A DNA stretch of 23,125 bases from an uncultured Oscillospiraceae bacterium (GCA_905234575.1 CAJOIG010000003.1:1-23125); one strand, 5' to 3'. Shown: positions 1-6,829, numbered from the stretch's first letter. Program-made: numbers and translations. Notes: a model not told the origin generated them from the sequence alone.

Positions 1-33
1 GACGCCCCGCGAATCGCTCGCGCCAAAGCATAA
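1..33 (+). CDS. Possible 3' end of an upstream plus-strand gene (partial)
   Basis: Frame 1 of the plus strand is open from the window edge and reads DAPRIARAKA before a TAA stop, which is followed after four bases by a terminator hairpin. That arrangement fits the last ten codons of a gene starting outside the window. Ten codons are too few to recognise a product or show coding bias, so this is a weak call resting only on the stop-to-terminator spacing. Confidence 0.2.
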   Translation, partial: DAPRIARAKA

Positions 34-65
34 AAAACGGACGACCGTAAGGCCGTCCGCTTTTT
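32..65. terminator. Bidirectional intrinsic terminator
   Basis: Inverted repeat CGGACG-a-CC / GG-c-CGTCCG (38-59) around a four-base loop, flanked by six A on the left and five T on the right, so both strands end in a U run. The single mismatch is A.C in the plus-strand transcript but G.U in the minus-strand transcript, so the hairpin is more stable for the minus-strand flavoprotein gene ending at 85. It may also end a plus-strand gene entering from the left. Confidence 0.8.
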
Positions 66-84
66 GTCGGTGTTGCTTGAGTTT

Positions 85-2049
85 TCAGTTGTCGTCCACG
101 ACGAACTGCCCGGCCAGGCGGCCGTGCGTGCCTGCCATGCCGATGGAGGACCCGGCGCAGGGGGTGCAGTAGCCCGTGCCATAGCGTCCGCCGAGGGAGT
201 TGCCGCAGGTGTATAGTCCCTTGATGGCGTTGCCGTTCAGGTCGACGACGTTCAGGCGGTTGTCCGTCATGACGCCGCTCATGGTGACCATGGTGACGCT
301 CGCGCCGCCGTTGCCCACGCTGCCGGTGCAGGCATAGAACGGAGGCTCGTCCACGGGGATGAGCGCCTCGGCGCGCTTGCCGAAGTCGTCGTCCCGGCCC
401 TGATAGCACATCTCGTTATAACGCTTCACGGACTCCACGACGTTCGGGATCACGTCCTCCGAATAGCCGATCATGCGGGCGATCTCCTCGATGGAGCTCG
501 CGCACAGCACGGTGCCGCCCATACGCTCGGCGATGGTGCAGCCGATGATGTTCGCCCGATTGCCGGGGGTAAGGGCGTTCATGCCGTCGATGATGTCCTG
601 GTAGAACTGGGGACGACCGCCGTTGGGGCCCTGGTGCTCGAGACCGGAGGCGCAGACGCCCTTGAACCACTTCTTGTCGGTGATGAGGCAGGCGACGCCG
701 CGCTTCTGCCGGGCGGAGGCGGTCTGGGCGGCGGTGATGTTGCCCTCGTTCGTGTAGCGTTTGCCTTCGGCGTTCAGCCAGAGCATGGAGTTCGCGCCCC
801 AGGGGCCGCCGCCGGGGCCGCCGCCGAGGACCATGGTGCCGCGCGGCGCGGGCTCGACGAAGGCGCCGGCCCAGCACATCATCTTGACGGAGGAGCCGTC
901 ACGGCCGGAGGAGTAGAAGCGGTCGACGCTGCCGCCCGAGCGCTCGTTGCGCTCCATGTATTCGTTCAGGAGCGCCCAGCTCATTTCCTTGTTACCCGCG
1001 TAATCGCCGCCCGCCATGACGACGCCCTTGGCGGTGTTGAGGAGGATGTACTCGCCGGTGGCGTCGTCCTGGACGATGACGCCGGTGACGGCCTTGTCCG
1101 CGTCCTGCACGAGGACCACGCCGGAGGTGCCATACAGAAGCTCCGTGCCGTAATCCCGGACGGCCTTGTCGAGACAGGCCTGGTTCACGAGGGGCAGCTT
1201 GGAGTTTGCCGCGACGCCGCCGACGGGGTGATCGTTGTATTCGCCCATGAACTGGCAGGAGGCCGCCCAGGTCTTGGTGCCGGGCCAAATGGGATAATCC
1301 TTGCGGAGACAGTCGTAGATGTCCGCGCCGGAGGCCCATTTGTCGTAGTCGAAGTTGGCCTGGATGATGAGCCAGCCGTCCTTCGTGTTGTCGTAGGTGT
1401 AGACCCTCGGATCGACGCCCATCTCCTTGGCGACCTCAAGCATGTGGTCCATGGTCGGTCCGGAGTTGTGGACGTACAGCCGCACGATCTCGGGGTTTGC
1501 GCGCCCGCCGCCGCGGGTGACGAACTCATCCACCACCTCGCCGAGATTGTAGGGGCCGAAGCCCGCCTGCTCCACCTGCACCTTGGAGTTCCAGCAGCCG
1601 AAGTCCTCGCCGAACCAGGTGTGCGTATCCTTCGGATGCTTCTCCACGCCGATGACCTTCGCGCCCTTTTCCGCCGCGGCAAGCACGGCCTGCACGCCCG
1701 CGTGGCCGAGGCCGATGACCGCCACGTCGCAGTCGATGACGCGGGAAACGGAGGCGAGGTCGATCTCGGGGGCCTTGCCCAGCCAGTCGCCGGGACCGGA
1801 ATAGCCCCAAACGCGCTCGCCGGTCGTGACCTCGCCCGGCGTGATCTCGCCGGACCCGCCGCGGGAAGCGCCGCCCGCGCTGCGGCGTTCGGTGGTCTGC
1901 TCCTCCTCGGTAGCGGCGGTCACGGCGTCCGCCTCGCCCGAGGCAAATACGCCGGTCCCGAAGAATCCAACGGCGGCCGCGCCGACGGCAGTGGCGGAGG
2001 CCCCCTTCAGAAACTCGCGCCGGGAGAGCTTTTTCTTTCGGTTTTCCAT
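85..2049 (-). CDS. Tat-exported FAD-dependent reductase/dehydrogenase (FAD_binding_2 family)
   Basis: A 654-residue flavoprotein of the fumarate-reductase/succinate-dehydrogenase flavoprotein superfamily. The start at 2049 is set by AAGGAG seven bases upstream; the open frame runs further but lacks such a site. Residues 9-15 (SRREFLK) are a twin-arginine motif, followed by a hydrophobic stretch and a likely cleavage near VFASG (residues 34-38), so the enzyme should fold with FAD inside and be exported by Tat. A low-complexity linker (about 40-75) precedes the FAD dinucleotide fold (CDVAVIGLGHAG, 107-118). The C-terminal FAD segment carries GNSLGGRYGTGY. The region where fumarate reductases have their HxMGG-type catalytic site reads VTMSG without the histidine, so fumarate is not an obvious substrate. 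It is the second gene after the S41-like gene (29-base gap). No heme or FMN_bind domain is present, so electrons must come from a partner, plausibly the FMN_bind protein encoded at 3336-4622. The substrate is unknown. Confidence 0.9.
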   Translation of the reverse strand: MENRKKKLSRREFLKGASATAVGAAAVGFFGTGVFASGEADAVTAATEEEQTTERRSAGGASRGGSGEITPGEVTTGERVWGYSGPGDWLGKAPEIDLASVSRVIDCDVAVIGLGHAGVQAVLAAAEKGAKVIGVEKHPKDTHTWFGEDFGCWNSKVQVEQAGFGPYNLGEVVDEFVTRGGGRANPEIVRLYVHNSGPTMDHMLEVAKEMGVDPRVYTYDNTKDGWLIIQANFDYDKWASGADIYDCLRKDYPIWPGTKTWAASCQFMGEYNDHPVGGVAANSKLPLVNQACLDKAVRDYGTELLYGTSGVVLVQDADKAVTGVIVQDDATGEYILLNTAKGVVMAGGDYAGNKEMSWALLNEYMERNERSGGSVDRFYSSGRDGSSVKMMCWAGAFVEPAPRGTMVLGGGPGGGPWGANSMLWLNAEGKRYTNEGNITAAQTASARQKRGVACLITDKKWFKGVCASGLEHQGPNGGRPQFYQDIIDGMNALTPGNRANIIGCTIAERMGGTVLCASSIEEIARMIGYSEDVIPNVVESVKRYNEMCYQGRDDDFGKRAEALIPVDEPPFYACTGSVGNGGASVTMVTMSGVMTDNRLNVVDLNGNAIKGLYTCGNSLGGRYGTGYCTPCAGSSIGMAGTHGRLAGQFVVDDN

Positions 2050-2078
2050 GCGTTCTCCTTCCTTGTCGTTATGTATGC

Positions 2079-3224
2079 TTATTCTTGTTCCAACATGGTT
2101 TCGGCAGCCTCCAGGAGAAGGTCGCGGCGGCATTCCTCCGGCATCCAGGGGATGCATACCTCCGGCTGAATGCCCTGTCCGGGAATGCGTTTTCCCTCCT
2201 GCGCCGCCCGGGTGATGAGCGTCGGCCAGGTGAGGATGTATCGATCGTCCAATGCAAGGGATACGTCGCCGCCGAACTCCGACGTGCCGAGGGTCGCGCG
2301 TCCCATAAGCAGCGCTCCGGACCGTTTCGCGGCCAGAGCCAGGATCTCCGCGCCGTCCCGGGTCCAGGTGTCGGTCAGGACGATCACCTGCCCGGATGCT
2401 TGTCCCTTGATCACCGTATCGTCGTCGTCCGACTCAGGCAGAAAGCCGCGCCCGGCCTTATCCCGCAGCTCGGCGATATAGTCTTCCGCATTCTCGGCGT
2501 CCGCCAGGGCTGCGGCCTTTATCAGGCAGTTCCGGCGGGTATAGTTTACGAAAAATTCCGTGTCCAGCAGGGCAGAGAGGGGCGTATCCTCCCGGCATAC
2601 CGGCGGCAGGAGATCGAGCAGCTCCGCGTCGGAGAGGTCCGGCACGTTCCGCAGGTCGACGATCACGCCGTTCTTCCGCTCCGTGACGCGCGGACGAAAC
2701 GCGGGCGTAGTCAGCGGATGCCGCGCGAGCGAAAGTCGTTCGCATGATCCGTCCAAATGCTCTACGTCGATATGTTCCGCCATTTTGAGAAGTCCGTTCC
2801 AGTCCTCGCGCTCGGACGTTTCCGCATAAAAGAAGTTCTTTTGGATGCGGGCGCGGTGCTCGGCGGGGGAGCCGCCGTTGATGGCCGGGATGCGGTCGCC
2901 TACGCGGAGCCGTGTCTCTCCCCGCAGGGCGGTGACATAGAGAGAATCCTCGTAGCGTCTGGCAAAGAAGCCGCAGCACCAGGGCGTATACTCCGCTGTC
3001 GGACGCATGGCAAGACGCAGATGCCGGTCGCCGGTCGCGGCAAGCATCTCGTTCATGTATCGCAGGAAGGTGAGGTCGTCCAGTCGATGATCATGCCACG
3101 CCTGTCCGACGGAGGTGTTGTAATACCGCAGATCCAGGCGATCGCCGAGGACGTCCTTTCCGGCCCAATCCTCCCGCAGAATGCCTCCGATTTCCCGAAA
3201 CAGTTCGTCGTATCGTTTGTTCAT
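2079..3224 (-). CDS. S41-peptidase-like protein, predicted catalytically inactive
   Basis: A 381-residue protein with no signal peptide or membrane segment, so probably cytoplasmic. Its layout follows C-terminal-processing (S41) peptidases: an N-terminal segment with ATGDRHLRL (63-71), a PDZ-like stretch RVGDRIPAINGGSP (107-120), a beta strand NGVIVDLRN (185-193), then QVIVLTDTWTRDGAE (279-293) and ALLMGRATLGTSEFGG (304-319), ending with GIQPEV (351-356). In active family members the fourth element carries the catalytic Ser (SASAxE type) and the fifth a Lys (GKG type). Here these read TRDGAE and LGTSE, so neither residue is present. It may be a pseudoenzyme acting as a binding or chaperone protein. 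It is the first gene of the leftward unit. No Shine-Dalgarno site lies before the ATG, and a promoter -10 box sits only six bases upstream, suggesting a leaderless message. The family assignment by eye is moderate. Confidence 0.75.
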   Translation of the reverse strand: MNKRYDELFREIGGILREDWAGKDVLGDRLDLRYYNTSVGQAWHDHRLDDLTFLRYMNEMLAATGDRHLRLAMRPTAEYTPWCCGFFARRYEDSLYVTALRGETRLRVGDRIPAINGGSPAEHRARIQKNFFYAETSEREDWNGLLKMAEHIDVEHLDGSCERLSLARHPLTTPAFRPRVTERKNGVIVDLRNVPDLSDAELLDLLPPVCREDTPLSALLDTEFFVNYTRRNCLIKAAALADAENAEDYIAELRDKAGRGFLPESDDDDTVIKGQASGQVIVLTDTWTRDGAEILALAAKRSGALLMGRATLGTSEFGGDVSLALDDRYILTWPTLITRAAQEGKRIPGQGIQPEVCIPWMPEECRRDLLLEAAETMLEQE

Positions 3225-3230
3225 ACGCCC

Positions 3231-3259
3231 ATTATAATTAAGAAATTGTTATTTTGCAA
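3231..3259 (-). promoter_or_regulatory. Sigma-A-type promoter for the S41-like/flavoprotein unit
   Basis: On the minus strand, TTGCAA (3259-3254), a 17-base spacer and a perfect TATAAT (3236-3231). The last base of the -10 is seven bases from the A of the ATG at 3224, where transcription would be expected to begin. Confidence 0.65.
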
Positions 3260-3281
3260 TCCATATTTATGGTATTTTAAC

Positions 3282-3311
3282 TTGCCTGTTCCGTCTGCTC
3301 CGTGCTATGAT
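3282..3311 (+). promoter_or_regulatory. Promoter for the FMN_bind-tat operon
   Basis: TTGCCT (3282-3287), 18-base spacer, TATGAT (3306-3311), 24 bases before the ATG at 3336. It lies about 25 bases from the divergent leftward promoter, so one regulator could control both units. Confidence 0.6.
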
Positions 3312-3335
3312 AGAAAGAGGAACAGGGGTGTGAGT

Positions 3336-4622
3336 ATGAGAGAGCGAAAATGGAACCTTCCCCCGTATGTGATGCTGATGCTGGTGGCGATCGTCATGAG
3401 CTTCGCCATCGCCGGCGTGTACGCCGTCACAAAGGACACCATCGAGGCTGCCGCGCTGCAGGCCCAGCAGGCCGCGCGGTCCTCCGTCATGCCCGAAGCC
3501 GCGGAGATCGCGGAGCTTCCGCTGGAGGATGGCGCGCCGGTGGACGGCTGCTTCATCGCCCGGGATGCGGAAGGGAACACCGTCGGCTATGTCAGCCAGG
3601 TCACGGTCGTCGGCTTCGGCGGCGAGATCGAGGTCACGGTCGGCATGGACCTTTCCGGCGCTGTCACGGCCATCTCCGTGGGAGGTCCGGATTTCTCCGA
3701 GACCAGCGGCCTCGGCGCCAAGACCCGCGAGCCCGCGTTCACGGACCAGTTCCGCGGCGCGAGCGGACTTCTTGTGCTCAAGCAGAACATCGACAGCGTC
3801 ACCGGCGCGTCCGTCAGCTCCGGCGCCGTGGTCTCGGGCGTGAACAAGGCCCTGGCGTACATGACCGCCCTTCTTCCGCAGGATCCCGGCTCGACGGAGG
3901 AACGCCTGCTCTCGAATGAGACGCTTTCCGCTCTCGGTGCGGCGGACCCCGTCTGGATGGGCGCGGCCTCCGGCATCGACGGCTGGTGGCGGACGGACAG
4001 CGGCTATATCGTTCAGGCCACGGGCTTCGGCGAAGGACCCATCGCTGTGGTCATGGCCTTTGATGAGAGCGGCGTCGTCACGGGGCTTGTCATCGGTGAC
4101 GAGAACTTCATGGAGACCCCCGGCCGGGGCGACGGCGTGCTCGCGCCATGGTATGCCGCGCAGTTTGTGGGGCGCTCCGGTCCCCAGTCCTACGGCGACG
4201 GCCTTGACGCCATTTCCGGCGCCACGGTCACATCTACAGCGACCCTCAGCGCTATCAACGCCTGTATGAGCTTCGATCCCGCGACGGGATCCACGACGGT
4301 CGAGGCGCCTGCTGCGCCCGACGCTTCGACGGCTGCGTCCGTTCCCGCGGAGGAGCCGGCTTCCGGTGAAACGGTCGGAACAGCGGCCTCTGCAGAGCCG
4401 GACGTCGTCTCCGAGGCGACGGTCGCGGAGGAAGAACCTGCGCCGACCCCGACGCCGGACGCCGTATCCGAGGCGTCGATCCCCGAGGAGGAGCCCGTCT
4501 CCGCGCCTCCGACCGTTCGCGTCCTGCAGGACCTCAACGCCGACGCCGCGACCTCCGCAAGCGTTCCGGAGCCGACTCCTACGCCGGACGCCGTTTCGGA
4601 AGCGTCGATCCCGGAGGAATGA
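3336..4622 (+). CDS. Membrane-anchored protein with two FMN_bind domains (RnfG/NqrC-like)
   Basis: A 428-residue extracytoplasmic flavin carrier candidate. One membrane segment (about 9-31) is followed by two FMN_bind domains. Each ends with the Dxx(S/T)GA(S/T) motif used by ApbE transferases for covalent FMN attachment: DSVTGAS (153-159; Ser acceptor) and DAISGAT (291-297; Thr acceptor). The last 100 residues are a Pro/Glu/Ala/Ser-rich tail with a perfect 16-residue repeat (370-385 and 413-428), probably an extended spacer through the cell wall. The known family role is electron transfer by covalently bound FMN on the outer face of the membrane. The Tat-exported flavoenzyme encoded on the other strand is the natural partner (inference). 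The start has a weak purine-rich site (AGGGG, 3324-3328). It heads an operon with the three tat genes, and the Shine-Dalgarno of the next gene lies in its final codons. The wider open frame upstream crosses the divergent promoter and was discarded. Confidence 0.9.
   Translation: MRERKWNLPPYVMLMLVAIVMSFAIAGVYAVTKDTIEAAALQAQQAARSSVMPEAAEIAELPLEDGAPVDGCFIARDAEGNTVGYVSQVTVVGFGGEIEVTVGMDLSGAVTAISVGGPDFSETSGLGAKTREPAFTDQFRGASGLLVLKQNIDSVTGASVSSGAVVSGVNKALAYMTALLPQDPGSTEERLLSNETLSALGAADPVWMGAASGIDGWWRTDSGYIVQATGFGEGPIAVVMAFDESGVVTGLVIGDENFMETPGRGDGVLAPWYAAQFVGRSGPQSYGDGLDAISGATVTSTATLSAINACMSFDPATGSTTVEAPAAPDASTAASVPAEEPASGETVGTAASAEPDVVSEATVAEEEPAPTPTPDAVSEASIPEEEPVSAPPTVRVLQDLNADAATSASVPEPTPTPDAVSEASIPEE
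4443..4619 (+). repeat. Two identical 16-residue coding repeats (PTPTPDAVSEASIPEE)
   Basis: Copies at 4443-4490 and 4572-4619 in the tail of the FMN_bind protein encode the same 16 residues. They differ at seven of 48 bases, all synonymous third positions. A diverged third copy (PDVVSEATVAEEE, residues 355-367) lies just upstream. Confidence 0.9.
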
Positions 4623-4626
4623 CGGC

Positions 4627-5013
4627 ATGGGAGCAAGGATCGGTTGGGGCGAGCTCGTCATCATCCTCATCATCGCCCTCGTCGTACTGGGCCCCGAGCG
4701 GCTTCCCCAGGCGGGGCGGGCTCTCGGCAAGGCTGTCCGCGGTGTGAAGAAATACATCCGCGATGCCGCGAAGGAGCTCGAGGACATCGAGGAGCTCTCG
4801 GATGTCCGCAAGGATGTGGAGGACATCGGCAAGGACCTGCGCTCCATGGGAGAGAGCTTTGAAAAGTCCGTGGAAGAGGAGAAAAAGACGCTTGAGGCGG
4901 ACATGCAGGCGGCGGAAAACGACCTGAACGCCGCCGTGAACAAGCCCATCGCGCAGACGCCGTCTGAACCGGCGGATGCGCCGCAAACCTTAGAACAATC
5001 GGAGGAAAACTGA
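4627..5013 (+). CDS. tatB: TatB-like twin-arginine translocase subunit
   Basis: A 128-residue protein with a short N-terminal membrane helix (about 8-23), the hinge VLGPERLPQAG, a long amphipathic and charged helical region (about 28-95) rich in Asp/Glu/Lys, and a loose Pro/Ala/Gln tail. Glu9 in the membrane helix and the LGPERLP hinge resemble TatB rather than TatA, as does the length. It would pair with TatC as the receptor for twin-arginine signal peptides. GGAGG (4613-4617), nine bases before the ATG, is inside the end of the FMN_bind gene, so translation is likely coupled. The next gene starts one base after its stop. The alternative is a second TatA paralogue: many Firmicutes manage with TatA and TatC only, and the TatB name rests on the motif and length. 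Confidence 0.8.
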   Translation: MGARIGWGELVIILIIALVVLGPERLPQAGRALGKAVRGVKKYIRDAAKELEDIEELSDVRKDVEDIGKDLRSMGESFEKSVEEEKKTLEADMQAAENDLNAAVNKPIAQTPSEPADAPQTLEQSEEN

Positions 5014-5014
5014 C

Positions 5015-5239
5015 ATGAAAATGGGAATTTGGGAACTTCTCGTCGTTTTGGTGATCGTTCTCATCATCTTTGGGCCGAAGGCGCTTCCGAAGCTCGGAAA
5101 GTCCATGGGCAAGACCATCGGCAGCTTCAAAAAGGGGCTCACGGAGGATGACGAGGAGGATGTCGCGGCATCCATCCCGAAGGCGGAGGCGGAGACGCCC
5201 GCCGAGAGCGAGAAGAAGCCTTACGACCCCGAGCGTTGA
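5015..5239 (+). CDS. tatA: TatA, pore-forming subunit of the twin-arginine translocase
   Basis: A 74-residue protein with a typical TatA plan: a short membrane helix (IWELLVVLVIVLIIFG, about 5-20), the FGPKALPKLGKSMGK hinge and amphipathic helix, then an acidic, flexible C-terminus. TatA oligomers form the transport path recruited by the TatBC receptor. GGAGG at 5001-5005 inside the end of tatB serves as ribosome-binding site. Its stop codon overlaps the proposed TTG start of tatC, indicating a tightly packed tatB-tatA-tatC operon. Confidence 0.93.
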   Translation: MKMGIWELLVVLVIVLIIFGPKALPKLGKSMGKTIGSFKKGLTEDDEEDVAASIPKAEAETPAESEKKPYDPER

Positions 5240-6024
5240 GCTCTTCCCCCAAAAAACAAGACGTCAAGTCCATGACCGTCGCGGGACATCTGAACGAGCT
5301 TCGTCGGAGGATCGTTCTGTGTGCCGTCGTGTTCGTCGCGGCGTCGGTCCTGTGCTTCGTTTTCATACAGCGGTTCGTTGACGCGGCGCTTTCCCTCAGC
5401 ACCGGGTTCGACTTTGTGTATCTTTCCCCGTCGGAGCTTTTGACGAGCTACATGAAGCTGGCGCTGATCCTGGGGCTCGTGGCGTCGTCGCCGGTGCTTC
5501 TTTGGCAGTTCTGGGCATTCATCCAGCCCGGCCTCACGGATCGTGAGGCGCGGTCCGCGCGTTCGGCCATCGTGGCGGGGTTCGTGTTCTTTCTTTTGGG
5601 CGTCGTTTTCTGCTATGTCCTCATCCTGCCGCTGACACTGCAGTTTCTGTATAACTTCAACGGCTCGCTGGACATCGCGGCGAACATCTCCTTCAACAGC
5701 TACATGAGCTTCGTGCTGGGGATGCTCCTGGCCTTCGGCGTGGTGTTCGAAATGCCGGTGCTGAGCTTCCTTCTGTCGCGCCTGGGGCTTCTGCGTCCGG
5801 AATGGCTCGCAAAGGGGCGGAAGTTCGCCGTCCTCATAATTTTCATTATCGCGGCGCTCATCACCCCGCCGGATGTGCTCAGCCAGCTCATGACCGCCGT
5901 GCCGATGCTCGCGCTGTATGAGCTGAGCGTGTTCGTGTCCCGTGCGGCCTACCGTCAGCGGGAGAGCCTGGAGGACGAGGAAGACGAGGAGGACGAGGAA
6001 GGACCGGAAGCGGAGCAAGACTAA
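5236..6024 (+). CDS. tatC: TatC, Sec-independent protein translocase
   Basis: A 262-residue protein with the six-helix TatC fold. Diagnostic motifs are present: GHLNELRRR near the N-terminus (the conserved Glu of the HLxELR motif), DREARS in the first cytoplasmic loop (Glu matching the signal-peptide-contact Glu of E. coli TatC), LAFGVVFEMPV with the conserved membrane Glu, and LITPPDVLSQ. TatC binds the RR motif of substrates such as the flavoenzyme at 85-2049. The start is uncertain: TTG at 5236 overlaps the tatA stop (TTGA) and would be translationally coupled, while an in-frame ATG at 5272 gives an equally TatC-like N-terminus. Neither has a good Shine-Dalgarno. The C-terminus is an unusual run of about twelve Asp/Glu in the last 17 residues. 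Confidence 0.95.
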   Translation: MSSSPKKQDVKSMTVAGHLNELRRRIVLCAVVFVAASVLCFVFIQRFVDAALSLSTGFDFVYLSPSELLTSYMKLALILGLVASSPVLLWQFWAFIQPGLTDREARSARSAIVAGFVFFLLGVVFCYVLILPLTLQFLYNFNGSLDIAANISFNSYMSFVLGMLLAFGVVFEMPVLSFLLSRLGLLRPEWLAKGRKFAVLIIFIIAALITPPDVLSQLMTAVPMLALYELSVFVSRAAYRQRESLEDEEDEEDEEGPEAEQD

Positions 6025-6039
6025 AAACAGATAAACGAA

Positions 6040-6070
6040 AACAGCACCGTCCGATCTGGGCGGTGCTGTT
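6040..6070. terminator. Bidirectional terminator between tatC and the methyltransferase gene
   Basis: Stem AACAGCACCG / CGGTGCTGTT extended by one T.G and two C.G pairs around the loop GATCT. TTTGATT follows on the plus strand and TTTTCGTTT on the minus strand, so it can end both convergent genes. Confidence 0.8.
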
Positions 6071-6074
6071 TGAT

Positions 6075-6767
6075 TCAGCGGAGGTGATAGATGGCGCGGA
6101 TCTCGTCGGTGGGGGAGCCGTCCGGCTGGCGGAGGATGAGGCTCGGCAGGGCGGAGAGGCCGGGCTTTCCGCCGCGGCGTCCGGAGATGAGGACCAGGGA
6201 CGGGGCGCTGTCCGCCTCGTGGCAAACCATTCGCAGGCGCTTCGGCTCGATGTCCGCCAGGCGCATCGCCGCGAAGATGTCGGTCAAAAATTCCGGCTTG
6301 TGCACGAGACAGAACTCCCCGCCTTTGGCGAGCAGGTACGAAGCGGCGCCGGAAAACTGCGCCGGGGAGAGCGCGCCGCCCCGGGCGGCCGCTCTGGACG
6401 GATCCGGGGATTTCGGACCGTTGTAGTAGTACGGCGGATTGCACACGACGAGATCGTACACGCCGCCGGGACCCATATCCCGATGGGAGCGCGCGTCGGT
6501 GCAGAGGACGTGACCGCGGATGCGGTTTGCCTCGAAGTTCTGGCGGCAGACCTCCGCCGCGTCCTCGCGGATGTCCACGGCGGTAAAGCTCGCATCGGGG
6601 CAGCCGTGATGCAGCAGCACCGACAGCAGCCCGCCGCCGCAGCCGATGTCCGCGCAGCGGGAAAAGATGTTGCCGGCGGCGAAGCTCGCGAGCAATACGG
6701 AATCCGTGGTGATCTTGAATGCCGGGTCGTCCCCGTACAGGGGACCGCCGGGCCAGAGTTGTTTCAT
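6075..6767 (-). CDS. TrmN6-like tRNA (adenine-N6) methyltransferase
   Basis: A 230-residue class I SAM-dependent methyltransferase. ADIGCGGGLLS (39-49) is the SAM-binding loop, AVDI (63-66) the acidic end of strand 2, and VVCNPPYY (107-114) the NPPY motif of amino-group (N6-adenine) methyltransferases. The N-terminus (GDDPAFKITTDSVLLASF) and length match the YfiC/TrmN6 group, which modifies A37 of tRNA1(Val) in E. coli; Clostridia carry relatives whose target is less certain. AAGGAG lies nine bases upstream of the ATG. Only 18 bases separate the start from the hairpin ending the ferredoxin gene, with no visible promoter between, so expression probably depends on read-through from the ferredoxin transcript. 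Confidence 0.85.
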   Translation of the reverse strand: MKQLWPGGPLYGDDPAFKITTDSVLLASFAAGNIFSRCADIGCGGGLLSVLLHHGCPDASFTAVDIREDAAEVCRQNFEANRIRGHVLCTDARSHRDMGPGGVYDLVVCNPPYYYNGPKSPDPSRAAARGGALSPAQFSGAASYLLAKGGEFCLVHKPEFLTDIFAAMRLADIEPKRLRMVCHEADSAPSLVLISGRRGGKPGLSALPSLILRQPDGSPTDEIRAIYHLR

Positions 6768-6777
6768 AGTGTCTCCT

Positions 6778-6811
6778 TATGAAAAGGGTGGTATGCGGCC
6801 GCATACCACCC
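6778..6811 (-). terminator. Terminator or attenuator after the ferredoxin gene
   Basis: A perfect 26-base palindrome at 6786-6811 (11-bp stem with GGCC loop; contains a NotI site, GCGGCCGC) is followed on the minus strand by TTTT. Because the next minus-strand gene starts right after it with no promoter seen, it may act as a partial terminator setting the ratio of the two products. Confidence 0.75.
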
Positions 6812-6829
6812 CGTTCGGTTGGTTCGGGA

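Noticed and set aside
634..2169. A 511-codon open frame antisense to the flavoprotein gene
   Set aside because: High-GC shadow: Ala/Gly/Val/Asp-rich translation without any family motif, while the minus strand carries a complete Tat-signal flavoprotein.
4443..4619. CRISPR-like or mobile repeat
   Set aside because: The repeat is in frame, differs only at synonymous sites and lies inside a coding tail, so it is a protein repeat.
3267..4949. A 560-codon minus-strand open frame across the FMN_bind and tatB genes
   Set aside because: Arg/Gly/Asp-rich low-complexity product spanning two well-supported plus-strand genes; no ribosome-binding site.
5221..6804. A 527-codon minus-strand open frame across tatC and the methyltransferase gene
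   Set aside because: It covers tatC antisense, a terminator and a shifted frame of the methyltransferase gene; the product is His/Arg/Gln-rich noise.
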